Assembly (NCBI RefSeq): GCF_001039005.1
Contig: NZ_LDWR01000011.1
Span: forward strand, 1-64,000
Reading direction: 5' to 3'
DNA: 64,000 nucleotides
DNA from: Burkholderia cepacia
Lineage (GTDB): Bacteria; Pseudomonadota; Gammaproteobacteria; Burkholderiales; Burkholderiaceae
Position numbers and translations under genes: made by a program. Below, in pieces: positions 9,872-18,893 of the stretch. Positions within the stretch are counted from its first letter, which is position 1. Each line of letters opens with the position of its first letter. The notes beneath the pieces are model-generated. The model saw only the letters and a list, made by a program, of their open reading frames with translations. It did no database searches and was not told the origin of the DNA.

Positions 9872-11583
9872 CGACTCCGCCCGCGATCGTGATTCTCGGC
9901 GCGGGCGCGCTCGACACCGCGCAGCGTATCCAGGCGCGCTATCCGGGTGCGCGCATCCACGGGCTCGCGTCGCGCGTCGATGCCGACGTGCCATTCGACG
10001 AACTCGGCGCGCACCTGCGCGAACTCTATGCGCGCGGCCTGCCGATCGTCGCGCTGTGCGCGGCCGGCATCGTGATCCGTTGCATCGCGCCCGCGCTCGC
10101 CGACAAGGGCGTCGAGCCGCCCGTGCTCGCGGTTGCGGAGGACGGTTCGGCCGTCGTGCCGCTGCTCGGCGGGTTGACGGGCGTGAACGCGATCGCGCGC
10201 GAACTGGCCGAATGGCTCGGCGTCGCGCCGGCGATCACGACGAGCGGCGAACTGCGCTTCGGCGCATGCGTGCTCAATCCGCCCGAAGGGTATGCACTCG
10301 CCGATCTCTCGCAGGGCAAGCGCTTCGTGTCCGACCTGCTTGCGGGCGCATCGACGCGCATCGACGGCGCGGCGCCGTGGCTCGACGATGTCGCGCTGCC
10401 GCGCGACGACGCGGCCGCGCATGCGATCCGCGTGACGCCCGATGCGTGGCGCGGCACGCGCGACGAGCTCGTGATCCATCCGCGCAGCGTGGTGGTCGGC
10501 GTCGCTGCGGATACCGTGCACGCGCACGAAACGCTCGCCGCGCGCATCGAAGCGGCGCTCGACGCACAAGGCCTCGCGCGGCTGGCGCTCGCGGCCATCG
10601 TCGCGCCGGCATCGGCGATCGGCGATGCCGCGCTGGAGGACGCCGCGCAAACGCTCGATGTCCCGCTGCGTTTCGTCGATGTCGATGTCGATCATCACGC
10701 GCAAGCCGATGCGGCGACGCTGCTCGGCCATGCGTTGCGCGTCACGCACACGCTGCGTGCTGCATCGGAAGGCCTCGCATGCGCGGTCGCGTCGCAGCCA
10801 GTCGATCCCGCCACGCTCGGCCGCGCGCGCGGCCGCCTGACGGTGCTCGGCCTCGGCCCGGGCGCCGCCGCATGGCTCACGCCGGCCGCGCGCGCCGCGC
10901 TCGACCAGGCGACCGACATCCTCGGCTACACGACCTACGTGACCATGGCCGGCCCGTTTCGCGACGACCAGCGCGTGCACGGCACCGACAATCGCGAGGA
11001 GATGCAGCGCGCGCGCCATGCGTTCGAGCTCGCGGCCGAAGGCCGGCGTGTTGTGGTCGTATCGTCGGGCGACCCCGGCGTGTTCGCGATGGCCGCGGCC
11101 GTGCTCGAAGCGCTCGACGAAGCGCGCGACCCGCAATGGGCCGCGGTCGACCTGCGCGTGGAGCCCGGCGTATCGGCGTCGCTCGCGACGGCCGCGCAGG
11201 CCGGCGCGCCGCTCGGTCATGATTTCTGCGCGATCTCGCTGTCGGACAACCTGAAGCCGTGGGACGTGATCGAGACACGTCTGCGGCATGCGGCGCAAGC
11301 CGACCTCGTGATGGCGTTCTACAACCCGATCTCGCGTGCGCGGCCGTGGCAGCTCGATCGTGCGCTCGACGTCGTGCGCGCACACCGCGCGGCCGATACG
11401 GTGATCGTGCTCGGGCGCGACATCGGCCGGCCGGGCGCGACGCTCGCGACGACGACGCTCGGCGCGCTGCGCAGCGATCAGGTCGACATGCGCACGATGG
11501 TGATCGTCGGTTCGTCGACCACCCGGCGTTTCGCGATCGGCGACGGGCGCGAATGGGTCTATACGCCGCGCTGGTATCGCTGA
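9868..11583 (+). CDS. cobJ: Precorrin-3B C17-methyltransferase fused to CbiG-like N-terminus
   Basis: The C-terminal part (from about residue 322, [18 protein letters not shown]) is CobJ, which methylates C-17 with ring contraction; [29 protein letters not shown] and [12 protein letters not shown] are diagnostic. The first 320 residues resemble CbiG: an N-terminal domain (about 1-140, with [18 protein letters not shown]) and a CobE/CbiG-C-like domain (about 205-320, from [14 protein letters not shown]). CbiG is a lactone-opening protein of the anaerobic route. The ATG at 9868 forms an ATGA overlap with cobI; another in-frame ATG lies at 9859. Confidence 0.93.
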   Translation: MTTPPAIVILGAGALDTAQRIQARYPGARIHGLASRVDADVPFDELGAHLRELYARGLPIVALCAAGIVIRCIAPALADKGVEPPVLAVAEDGSAVVPLLGGLTGVNAIARELAEWLGVAPAITTSGELRFGACVLNPPEGYALADLSQGKRFVSDLLAGASTRIDGAAPWLDDVALPRDDAAAHAIRVTPDAWRGTRDELVIHPRSVVVGVAADTVHAHETLAARIEAALDAQGLARLALAAIVAPASAIGDAALEDAAQTLDVPLRFVDVDVDHHAQADAATLLGHALRVTHTLRAASEGLACAVASQPVDPATLGRARGRLTVLGLGPGAAAWLTPAARAALDQATDILGYTTYVTMAGPFRDDQRVHGTDNREEMQRARHAFELAAEGRRVVVVSSGDPGVFAMAAAVLEALDEARDPQWAAVDLRVEPGVSASLATAAQAGAPLGHDFCAISLSDNLKPWDVIETRLRHAAQADLVMAFYNPISRARPWQLDRALDVVRAHRAADTVIVLGRDIGRPGATLATTTLGALRSDQVDMRTMVIVGSSTTRRFAIGDGREWVYTPRWYR

Positions 11584-11589
11584 AGCGGG

Positions 11590-12792
11590 CTAGCGCGTGA
11601 ACCCGGCACCACGCGCGTCGGCATGCTCGGTGCCGGCCGCGCTGCTGGTTCGCCAGAAGCGGTACACGAGCACGCCGACGATGGCCTGCGCCACGACCAC
11701 GAACGCGACGCAGCCGGCCCATCCCCACCGATGCCAGCCGGGCACCGGCAGGATCGAGCCGAGACTGCCGCCGAAGTAATAACAGGACAGGTAGATCCCG
11801 ATCGCCGTCGAGCGCGCCGACGCTGCCGCCTGGGAGATGAACGTGTTGGCCGACGCCTGTTCGACGAACACGGCGGTCGAGCTGAGCGCGAGGCCGGCCA
11901 GGATCACCGGCACGCTGTCGGACAGCGTCAGCAGCGCCCCGCCGATCGCAAGCGCGGCCGCGGCGAGCCCCGGCGCGCGCGGGCCGCGATGCCGCGCGAG
12001 GCGCCCCGCGAGCGGCGTCACCACCACCGCCACCAGAAACACCGCATAGATCGCGCCGATCTCGACCGTGCCGAAGCCGAACGGTGCGCGCGCGAGCCGC
12101 AGGCCGACGAACGTGAACGTCGCGACCTGCGACGCGAGCACGCACGCGCCAATCGCGAACGACGCGAGCAGCGGGCCGCGCGTGACGACTCGCCATGACG
12201 GCCCCGCATCCGCATCGTGGCCGGAACGCGGCGCGATCGGGCGGGACGCCGGCAGGCTCGCGTAAATTGCCACGCCCGTGACGAGACACAGCGCGGCGAC
12301 GACGTCGAGCGCGTGCCGCCAGCCCCACATCGACGTCAGCAGGTTGGTCGCGAAGCGGCCCGCGAAACCGCCGAGCGTCGTGCCGGCGACGAACAGCGCG
12401 CTAATTTCAGCCGACGTGCCGCGATCGAAACGTTCGCCGATAGTTGCGATCGACAGCGCAAAGACGAACGGCATGATCAGTCCGGTGGCAAAGCGCGCGC
12501 CGAGAAACGACGTGAAACTCGCCGCATGCGCGGACCACAAGACCGGCAGCGCGACGGCCACCGCCGCGCACGCGATCGCGACGCGCCGTTCGATGCGTGC
12601 GGCCAGCACGCCGACGAACGGCGCGATAATGGCGACGGCCGTCGTGGTCGCGCTCACGCCCTGCCCCGCGCGCTCCGCGCTGATGCCGAAGGTCGCCGCG
12701 AGTTCGTGCAGGATGCCCTGCGTCGAATAGAGATTGAGAAACGCGGCGAAGCCGCAAAGAAAGAACGCGATGCGCGTGGTCCGGTCGTTCAT
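11590..12792 (-). CDS. MFS transporter, YnfM-like
   Basis: This inner-membrane permease has about 400 residues with twelve predicted helices. FAAFLNLYSTQGILHELAAT in the first helices and the pattern ARFATGLIMPFVFALSIATI match the YnfM/sugar-efflux-like branch of the major facilitator superfamily. Start ATG 12792 is chosen because upstream in-frame codons add a polar stretch unlike the family. Only six bases separate its stop from that of cobJ, so the genes are convergent. It is divergent from a LysR gene, its probable regulator. The substrate is unknown. Confidence 0.85.
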   Translation of the reverse strand: MNDRTTRIAFFLCGFAAFLNLYSTQGILHELAATFGISAERAGQGVSATTTAVAIIAPFVGVLAARIERRVAIACAAVAVALPVLWSAHAASFTSFLGARFATGLIMPFVFALSIATIGERFDRGTSAEISALFVAGTTLGGFAGRFATNLLTSMWGWRHALDVVAALCLVTGVAIYASLPASRPIAPRSGHDADAGPSWRVVTRGPLLASFAIGACVLASQVATFTFVGLRLARAPFGFGTVEIGAIYAVFLVAVVVTPLAGRLARHRGPRAPGLAAAALAIGGALLTLSDSVPVILAGLALSSTAVFVEQASANTFISQAAASARSTAIGIYLSCYYFGGSLGSILPVPGWHRWGWAGCVAFVVVAQAIVGVLVYRFWRTSSAAGTEHADARGAGFTR

Positions 12793-12886
12793 CGGGGATG
12801 CCTGGTCGTCGATGCCGACAGTCTGACGAGCGCGCCGCATGCACGCCAATACCGTTTTCACCGCCATTGATACCGGAACGACAACA

Positions 12887-13789
12887 ATGCTCGACCTGCG
12901 CCGCCTCCGCTACTTCGTGGTCGTCGCCGACGAACTGCACTTCGGCCGCGCGGCATTGCGCCTGCGCGTCGCGCAGCCGCCGCTGACGCGCCATATCGCC
13001 GCGCTGGAAAGCGAGCTCGGCGTTCGGCTGTTCGAGCGTTCGACGCGCGCGGTGCGGCTGACGCCCGAAGGCGCGCTGTTCCTCGAGCATGCGCGTAACG
13101 TCGTCAGCGCGGCCGCCGAGGCCGAGGCGAGCGCGCGCAAGATGGCGCAAGGCATCGCCGGGCGCCTCGTGATCGGTTATGCGAGCTCGATTCCGATGTC
13201 CGACACGTTCCCGGACGTCATCCGCGTCGCGAGCCGGACGATGCCCGACGTCGAGCTCGCGTTCCGCGAAGCGGCGACCGCCAGCCAGCGCCAGCAGATC
13301 GCGGACGGCACGATGGACATCGGTTTCGGCTGGGCGTGGGACGGCGCGCCCGGTGTGCCGGTTGCGTCGCTCGTCGTGTCGCGCGAACCGCTCGTCGCGG
13401 CCGTGCCGGCCGGGAATCCGCTCGCGGGCCGCGCGAGCGTCGACGTCGCGGCGCTTGCAAACGAAACCTTCGTGACCTTTCCGCCCGGTTACGGTTCGGC
13501 GTTGACCGCGGCGCTGGACGACCTGTGCGCGCAGGCCGGATTCGCACCGCGCATCGGCGCGACCGCTGCGCAGATCACGACGCTCGTGTCGCTCGTGGCC
13601 GCCGAACGCGGTATCGCGATCGTGCCGGGCTTCACGGCGACGCTGCAGCGTCCGGGCGTCGTGTACGTGCCGCTCGCCGGCACGCGTGCGGTCGAGCAGA
13701 TCGTGTCGTGGAGCGAGCCGTTTTCGTCGGCGTGCGTCGAACGCTTCGTCGCGCTCGCGCGCTCGCTTGTGCAACCCGCATCGGCATGA
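12887..13789 (+). CDS. LysR-family transcriptional regulator
   Basis: The protein has 300 residues. It begins MLDLRRLRYFVVVADELHFG, and the helix-turn-helix RAALRLRVAQPPLTRHIAAL spans about residues 20-40, followed by LGVRLFERSTRAVRLTPEG, all standard for LysR. The C-terminal two-thirds is a periplasmic-binding-like effector domain. LysR regulators usually control the divergent gene, here the MFS transporter. I could not pick out a clear T-N11-A box in the 94-base intergenic region. Confidence 0.9.
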   Translation: MLDLRRLRYFVVVADELHFGRAALRLRVAQPPLTRHIAALESELGVRLFERSTRAVRLTPEGALFLEHARNVVSAAAEAEASARKMAQGIAGRLVIGYASSIPMSDTFPDVIRVASRTMPDVELAFREAATASQRQQIADGTMDIGFGWAWDGAPGVPVASLVVSREPLVAAVPAGNPLAGRASVDVAALANETFVTFPPGYGSALTAALDDLCAQAGFAPRIGATAAQITTLVSLVAAERGIAIVPGFTATLQRPGVVYVPLAGTRAVEQIVSWSEPFSSACVERFVALARSLVQPASA

Positions 13790-13983
13790 TGCGGGTCAAA
13801 CGACCCGGATCGCTCTTTCCCCGTGGTTCCGGTGTCCTGGCCGCGCAACCCCCTCTTCCACACCGATCACGTTAGCCAAAACGGGGGATCGCCCTCACCG
13901 AATGCCGCAGGTATCGCCGGATTGACGCGCGTCCCGAATGCCGGCGCAGTCGCCCGCGAATTCGATGAGGGCTGCTCGATACT

Positions 13984-16239
13984 TCAGTTCACCACGATGG
14001 TGTAAACCGCACGCGCGTCAGCCAGTCCCCCGTCGTTCGTGGCCGTGACGCCAAACGTGTAACTCCCGGTCCTCCCGGGCGTACCAACGATCCCGCCAGT
14101 ATCCTGATTGAACTGGAGGCCTGGGGGCAATCCCCCGCTGGTCACCGTGAAACGGACGGTCGCAGGCGTATTCGACGTGATTTTCGCTGCGTAGAGCGTG
14201 CCTCGAGCGGCGGCTGGCAAGACTGCGGGGCCCAGTTGCGGTGTCGGCACCGATACGGTCTGCGGATTGCCGATCGGGATGCCTCCGGAACTTACCGGCC
14301 GCAACGACCAACTTTGGCCGGGGGTAATGGTCTCCAGGGTCCAGCAGGTAGTCTGGTCGCGAAGCGCGGCCCTTTGCTTTTCGGTGAACGCGCCGAGATT
14401 CCTGGCTGTTTCCCACTGCTTGATCTTGTCGAGAATCTTCGGCGCCGAGGGCAAGGTTGCCACCCAGCCCCTGAAGCCTATGCCGGCGTTGAGCGCCGCG
14501 CCGCGTGCGAGCCTGGTTTCGATCTGGGTCAACGAGAGGTCTGTGATATCGAACCATCCAAGCATGCCCGGCAGGTAGTTGGCCTGGTAGAAGACGTTGT
14601 TGCGGTACAGCTGATCCATATCCAAGTTGGTCCAGTTCGCCCGGGTCAGCATATCCCACGCATTCGAGGTCATCCGGCTTGTCTCGCTGATGTATCCATC
14701 GTGCCCGGTCTGGGCAGCGTAGGTGCCGTTTATCAACCGGGCAATGCCGAAGCTGCCCCAGCCGGTATCACTGGCGGATTCCACCCCGTCGAAGGAGTGG
14801 TACCGGATGCCGACGTTGTTCCTGATGGTCCCCAGCCGGGTGGCGATCTCGTCGATGATGCCGAGGCCGCCGATGGCCCCGTTATACGAATTCACGATCA
14901 CACTCGCAACGGGCGTGCCGCGCGCGGCCGGGGCGGGGATGGAGTCCCACTGGCCTCGGGTCAGCCCACTGACTTTCCATTCACTGCCGCTCCTTTGGGC
15001 ATCTTTGTACGAGATGAACTCGTCGCCGATACGTAGCATCTTCTCTTTGATCCCGTCCGGCATCGGCACGAATCCACTCAAGTAGAGCATCGCGGTCGTC
15101 ATGTTCAACGACCGGGACAAGGTGGCTTGGCAACCCAAGGCCAAACGAGGGTCCGCGGGCGGTGAAACGTAGGGATCGATGGAGGTGGGCGGGCCGACGC
15201 TGATGAAGTCCGACATGGTATGAACGCCGACGCGGACACCGTGCTCCTTGGCAGTTTTCACCAGCTTTTCAGCCCCGTTGTCGCTGCCGCCGAAGGTGGA
15301 GTCGAACTGATAATGCCCGGTGGATTTCCAGGGGCCGCGATAGTTCTCTGGCGAGTAGATGTAGTTGATTCCCGCGCTGTGGGCGAGGCGGGCAGCCTTG
15401 TCGACATTGCCGGTGTCGAGATCGTTCACCACGAAAGACGACTGGCCGCTGGCCTGCGCCACTTTCTGCCACTGGCCATTCTGGGTCGGATACGGGAGGT
15501 TTTCACCCGAAGCAATGAACGACAACAGGGTCGTCACGAGCTCCGGTGCGCTGCCGTATAGCGCAATCTTCGATCCGATTACCGAGCCTGCGCGGTCGAG
15601 TGGGCCGAGCGGGATCGGATAGCCATCGGGGTTGAGCCGATCGCGCCGGCGCGTGTAGTCGTACGTAAAGGCTCGCAGCACGGCCCCCCATGACGTCTTT
15701 GCCGCCACGCTCCACGGTTCCATCGACGCCACGTACAGATTGTACGGATTGGAGATAATGTCGTTTCCCCAGCCGTATTGCGGATATTCCTTGGGCCACG
15801 CGCCTTCGGTGCGGTCGTTGAGCGGCTTGAGGCCGATGGCGAATTCGTTGTCTCGTACCACGCCCGCGGCTTCGCCGACGGTCTGGTTGATCGCGACAGG
15901 CAATGGCCCCCACAGCAGCGCCTGAACGTCGTAATCGCGGTCGGTCTTCACGCGGGTGACTTCAAAGGTGGCATAGCCGTTCTTCTGCAGGACGCGGACA
16001 TCGACCTCGAATGCGATGCCGGTGTCATTCACGAAGGACAGCGTGTTGTCGGCGGCGGACCACCGGACGCTGGCGGGCAACACCAGTATTCCGTTGATCA
16101 CGAGTCTGACGAGCAGGACGAACTTCCCGGGCGAGATGTAGTTGCGGCCGCTGCGGGAATCGATGAGTTCGACGATGGCGCCGGTGGAGTCCAGGCCGAG
16201 CGTCAAGTAGCCAGCCGGAATGTGTAGAGTGCTTGTCAT
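13984..16239 (-). CDS. Putative glycoside-hydrolase-like protein with C-terminal Ig-like domain
   Basis: The product has about 751 residues and no signal peptide. I cannot place it in a named family with confidence. Three zones are visible: a beta-rich N-terminus (about 1-240, from LHIPAGYLTLGLDSTG), a barrel-like centre (about 270-620, with HGVRVGVHTMSDF and IRYHSFDGVESASD, where acidic residues could be catalytic) and a C-terminal putative-Ig (He_PIG-like) domain (about 666-751, with GGLPPGLQFNQDTGGIVGTP). The ATG at 16239 has AGGAAGG upstream. The DNA looks less GC-rich than its neighbours. It lies downstream of an H-type lectin gene on the same strand, which suggests carbohydrate binding and processing. 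Confidence 0.6.
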   Translation of the reverse strand: MTSTLHIPAGYLTLGLDSTGAIVELIDSRSGRNYISPGKFVLLVRLVINGILVLPASVRWSAADNTLSFVNDTGIAFEVDVRVLQKNGYATFEVTRVKTDRDYDVQALLWGPLPVAINQTVGEAAGVVRDNEFAIGLKPLNDRTEGAWPKEYPQYGWGNDIISNPYNLYVASMEPWSVAAKTSWGAVLRAFTYDYTRRRDRLNPDGYPIPLGPLDRAGSVIGSKIALYGSAPELVTTLLSFIASGENLPYPTQNGQWQKVAQASGQSSFVVNDLDTGNVDKAARLAHSAGINYIYSPENYRGPWKSTGHYQFDSTFGGSDNGAEKLVKTAKEHGVRVGVHTMSDFISVGPPTSIDPYVSPPADPRLALGCQATLSRSLNMTTAMLYLSGFVPMPDGIKEKMLRIGDEFISYKDAQRSGSEWKVSGLTRGQWDSIPAPAARGTPVASVIVNSYNGAIGGLGIIDEIATRLGTIRNNVGIRYHSFDGVESASDTGWGSFGIARLINGTYAAQTGHDGYISETSRMTSNAWDMLTRANWTNLDMDQLYRNNVFYQANYLPGMLGWFDITDLSLTQIETRLARGAALNAGIGFRGWVATLPSAPKILDKIKQWETARNLGAFTEKQRAALRDQTTCWTLETITPGQSWSLRPVSSGGIPIGNPQTVSVPTPQLGPAVLPAAARGTLYAAKITSNTPATVRFTVTSGGLPPGLQFNQDTGGIVGTPGRTGSYTFGVTATNDGGLADARAVYTIVVN

Positions 16240-16740
16240 TTTTCGACCTTCCTGACGAGAATGGGGGGCGCGAGCGGCGCAGATGCACCAGTGCACCCTT
16301 CCCTCGCGTGCCGTGAGCCAATATTCAGAACACCGAATCGATGCTCATGACGTACATGCAGCGGTGGTCGGCGGATACCCCGGACATTGGACATGGCTGA
16401 TCTGGCCGACGGATTCGAGCGCTCCCGCCTGCCGTCGACGGCGGCCATCTTTCATCGAAAGGCGACCGTGCCGGCTTTCGAAGCGCGATCCTTTACGGCA
16501 TCGGGATCGCGGGCTCTGCGTCGTGAGCCTTGCGTCCGACAACGCACCATGACCGCCTCAACAGCCCTCGCCGACGCAAGCAACCTGCGCGGAGCATGCG
16601 GCGCAACACGTGACACCGATGGCGCCAGCCGCAGTGAATGGCTGCGGCTGGCCAGCCGCCGAACTGCCTGGTCAAACTTCCGGCGGTGAAGCCGGCGCAG
16701 TTAGAAAAGAGGCAGCGACCGCATTATTCCGGTTCGATTT
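16240..16740. other. 500-base gap between lectin and hydrolase-like genes
   Basis: I see no convincing gene here: short open frames on both strands lack ribosome sites and recognisable products. It contains the hairpin at 16624-16652 and a smaller dyad TGCACCAGTGCA near 16285. The part next to 16240 should hold the promoter of the hydrolase-like gene, if that gene is not read through from the lectin gene. Confidence 0.5.
16624..16652. terminator. Perfect 11-bp hairpin downstream of the lectin gene
   Basis: The arms GCCAGCCGCAG and CTGCGGCTGGC are exactly complementary around a seven-base loop TGAATGG. It lies about 90 bases after the lectin stop. No T-run follows on either strand, so it may stabilise an mRNA end or aid Rho-dependent stopping rather than act as a classic terminator. 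Confidence 0.4.
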
Positions 16741-17064
16741 TTATTGGCTCGGAACTTCGGCGATATACGAAACGTAGAGGTTTTGCCCCCAATCGCTGCC
16801 CGAATAATTGGGGAATACCTTATCTTCGCGGGTGATGTTGACGTTGAATCCGGTCGTCGTGACTTGGGTCACCGTCACCGAGAACGTGTCCGGATAATTG
16901 GTTGCGTCGTTGGGGTCCTGGAGGGCCGTCACGACAACAATGGGAGCGGTCGAAAACGTGCCCGGGAACGTGATTTGCGCATTGAAAGGCGGGTTGATCC
17001 AGGAATTCTGGTCGCCGCCTGGAACGCTTCCGACTGCCTGCTTTGCTACGATTCTTTCCAGCAT
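16741..17064 (-). CDS. H-type lectin domain protein
   Basis: This small protein of 107 residues consists almost entirely of one H-type lectin domain: ITFPGTFSTAPIVVVTALQD, then FSVTVTQVTTTGFNVNITRE, ending with a tryptophan/tyrosine-rich strand NLYVSYIAEVPSQ. The snail agglutinin family folds this way, forms trimers and binds GalNAc-type sugars; sugar specificity here is unknown. No signal peptide is present. The ATG at 17064 has an excellent AAGGAG seven bases upstream. It is followed on the same strand by the hydrolase-like gene, and the local base composition is lighter than the surroundings, which hints at transfer. Confidence 0.75.
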   Translation of the reverse strand: MLERIVAKQAVGSVPGGDQNSWINPPFNAQITFPGTFSTAPIVVVTALQDPNDATNYPDTFSVTVTQVTTTGFNVNITREDKVFPNYSGSDWGQNLYVSYIAEVPSQ

Positions 17065-17164
17065 TTTGAGCTCCTTATGGATAAGACGACGTTGCATCGT
17101 GAATGAGCCGCGCGCGAAAGCACTCCGCTCGAAGACAAAGTTATGCCGTGCGTAAGGCGAAAGC

Positions 17165-17183
17165 GATTACACGTGATTACACG
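17165..17183. repeat. Two direct copies of GATTACACG, 10-bp period
   Basis: GATTACACGT is followed at once by GATTACACGA, so GATTACACG occurs twice one helical turn apart. It lies in the 390-base region between the divergent lectin and chitinase genes, about 100 bases upstream of the lectin start. Such spacing suits binding of a regulator on one face of the helix, but no family is identifiable. Apart from this I see no gene in 17065-17454. Confidence 0.4.
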
Positions 17184-17454
17184 ATTGAAGCAGCTGTCAG
17201 GGCGTGCCGAGCGTGACGTTTTTATTTCGAAACCGGTGGTAAGTTTTTCTTGATCGATGCCCGGCGCATTACGGAACAGTGTCGAATCGGCAAGATCGTT
17301 ACGTATCGAGAATCAAATAACAAAAAGAACACCTAACCATTCACTATTCGGCGCGAATCCTCCAAGATGGGCACGCCGCCGGCCGGACATGCCCGGTCGC
17401 CCGTCCGGCGGCGATACGCGGGCCAGCGTATCCCTCTTCCACTTGGAGAACCCA

Positions 17455-18810
17455 ATGAACAACAATGTGTTGCCGCGTTTCATCCCGCGCGCGCTTGCCG
17501 CGGGTTGTCTGCTCGCAGCCGCGAGCGTGTCCCAGGGCGCCGGCGTCTATGCGCCTTTCGTCGACGTCACGCTCTATCCGACGCCGCTCGTCGACCAGAT
17601 CGGCGTCCGGCAAGGCATCCAGCAGTTCACGCTCGCGTTCGTGGTCGCGGGCAACGGCTGCGCGCCGTCGTGGGGCGGCGTGCAGCCGATCGGCAACGGC
17701 GCGAGCGGTGGCCTGCTCACCGCGCTGTCGACGTCGATCGCGAGCTATCGCGCGAAAGGCGGCGAAGTCGCCGTATCGTTCGGCGGCGCGAACGGCACGC
17801 CGCTGATGCAGGCGTGCACGACGGTCCCCGCGCTGAAGACGGCGTACCAGACCGTGATCGACACGTACGGCCTCACGCATATCGACTTCGACATCGAGGG
17901 CGCGTCGCAGCAGGACACTGCGTCGGTCGCACGCAACTTCCAGGCCGTCGCGCAACTGCAGTCCGACTATGCGGCCAAGGGCAAGCCGCTGCACGTCACG
18001 CTGACGCTGCCGACGATGCCGACCGGGCTCACGCAGGACGGCGTGAACGTCGTCAACGCGGCGATCGCGAACAACACGTCGTTCGACGCGGTGAACCTGA
18101 TGACGATGGACTACGGCCCCGCGAACATCGACATGGGCGCGGCCGCGATCAGCGCCGCGCAGGCGCTGTACGCGCAACTCGACACCGCGTTCAAGTCGGT
18201 CGGCCAGACGAAGACCAGCGCGCAGCTCTGGCAGATGGTCGGCGTCACGCCGATGATCGGCGTGAACGACGTGCAGGGCGAGACCTTCACGCTCGCGAAC
18301 GCGCAAAGCGTGCTGAACGCGGCGGTCAACAACGGCTACGGATTCTTCGGCAACTGGTCGGTCGGCCGCGACCAGCCGTGCCCGAGCAACGGCGCGTATG
18401 CGTCGCCGACCTGCTCGGGCGTCGCGCAGCAGCCGTACGCGTTCGCGACGATCTTCAAGGCACTCGACGGCAAGTGGGGCGCGGGCGTCACGCAGGACCC
18501 GAACTACGGCGGCGGCTCGAACGGCGGCACGCCGCAGCCGGGTGCGCCCTGGGCGGCCGGCCAGGTCTATACGGCCGGCGCGACGGTTACCTACCAGGGC
18601 ACGACGTATCAGGCGCAATGGTGGACGCAGGGCGACGTGCCCGGCCAGGCCGCCGTGTGGAAGCCGGTCGGCGGCGGCTCGCCCGTGTGGTCGGCCACGA
18701 CCGCCTACCAGGGCGGCACGTGCGTGATGTACCAGGGCGCGAAGTACTGCGCGAAATGGTGGACGCAGGGCGACAACCCGAGTGCGGGCGGCGTGTGGGT
18801 GAAGTCGTGA
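17455..18810 (+). CDS. Secreted GH18 chitinase with two chitin-binding domains
   Basis: The protein has 451 residues. Residues 1-28 form a signal peptide (Arg-rich start, hydrophobic core ALAAGCLLAAASVS). A family 18 glycoside hydrolase domain follows; THIDFDIEG at about residue 142 is the D-x-D-x-E catalytic motif, with the final Glu as acid. Two CBM5/12-type chitin-binding modules with paired tryptophans (YQAQWWTQGDVPG and YCAKWWTQGDNPS) end the protein at about 364-405 and 410-451. It should be exported and degrade chitin or related N-acetylglucosamine polymers. TTGGAGAA lies before the ATG at 17455. Confidence 0.92.
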   Translation: MNNNVLPRFIPRALAAGCLLAAASVSQGAGVYAPFVDVTLYPTPLVDQIGVRQGIQQFTLAFVVAGNGCAPSWGGVQPIGNGASGGLLTALSTSIASYRAKGGEVAVSFGGANGTPLMQACTTVPALKTAYQTVIDTYGLTHIDFDIEGASQQDTASVARNFQAVAQLQSDYAAKGKPLHVTLTLPTMPTGLTQDGVNVVNAAIANNTSFDAVNLMTMDYGPANIDMGAAAISAAQALYAQLDTAFKSVGQTKTSAQLWQMVGVTPMIGVNDVQGETFTLANAQSVLNAAVNNGYGFFGNWSVGRDQPCPSNGAYASPTCSGVAQQPYAFATIFKALDGKWGAGVTQDPNYGGGSNGGTPQPGAPWAAGQVYTAGATVTYQGTTYQAQWWTQGDVPGQAAVWKPVGGGSPVWSATTAYQGGTCVMYQGAKYCAKWWTQGDNPSAGGVWVKS

Positions 18811-18821
18811 TGGTGTGACGC

Positions 18822-18876
18822 GCGGCGGGCCGTTTCCGGCGCGGCGGGATCGCGCGCCGGCGAACGGCCCGCCGCC
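18822..18876. terminator. Long GC-rich hairpin between convergent chitinase and IclR genes
   Basis: GCGGCGGGCCGTT with CCGGCGCG on the left pairs with CGCGCCGG and GAACGGCCCGCCGC on the right, giving a stem of about 21 pairs with one bulge. It sits just after the chitinase stop and before the IclR stop, where a bidirectional terminator is expected. No U-tract is present, so its mode of action is unsure. Confidence 0.6.
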
Positions 18877-18893
18877 GGTGATGGCGTACTGCC

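Noticed and set aside
12793-12886. A LysR T-N11-A operator between the MFS and LysR genes
   Set aside because: No dyad stands out above background in these 94 bases.
16493-16675. A 60-residue Cys/Arg-rich open frame in the lectin-hydrolase gap
   Set aside because: It has no ribosome site, contains the perfect hairpin and has shadow-like composition.
17161-17240. A quorum-sensing lux box near CCCTGACAGC upstream of the lectin gene
   Set aside because: Only half of the expected palindrome is present.
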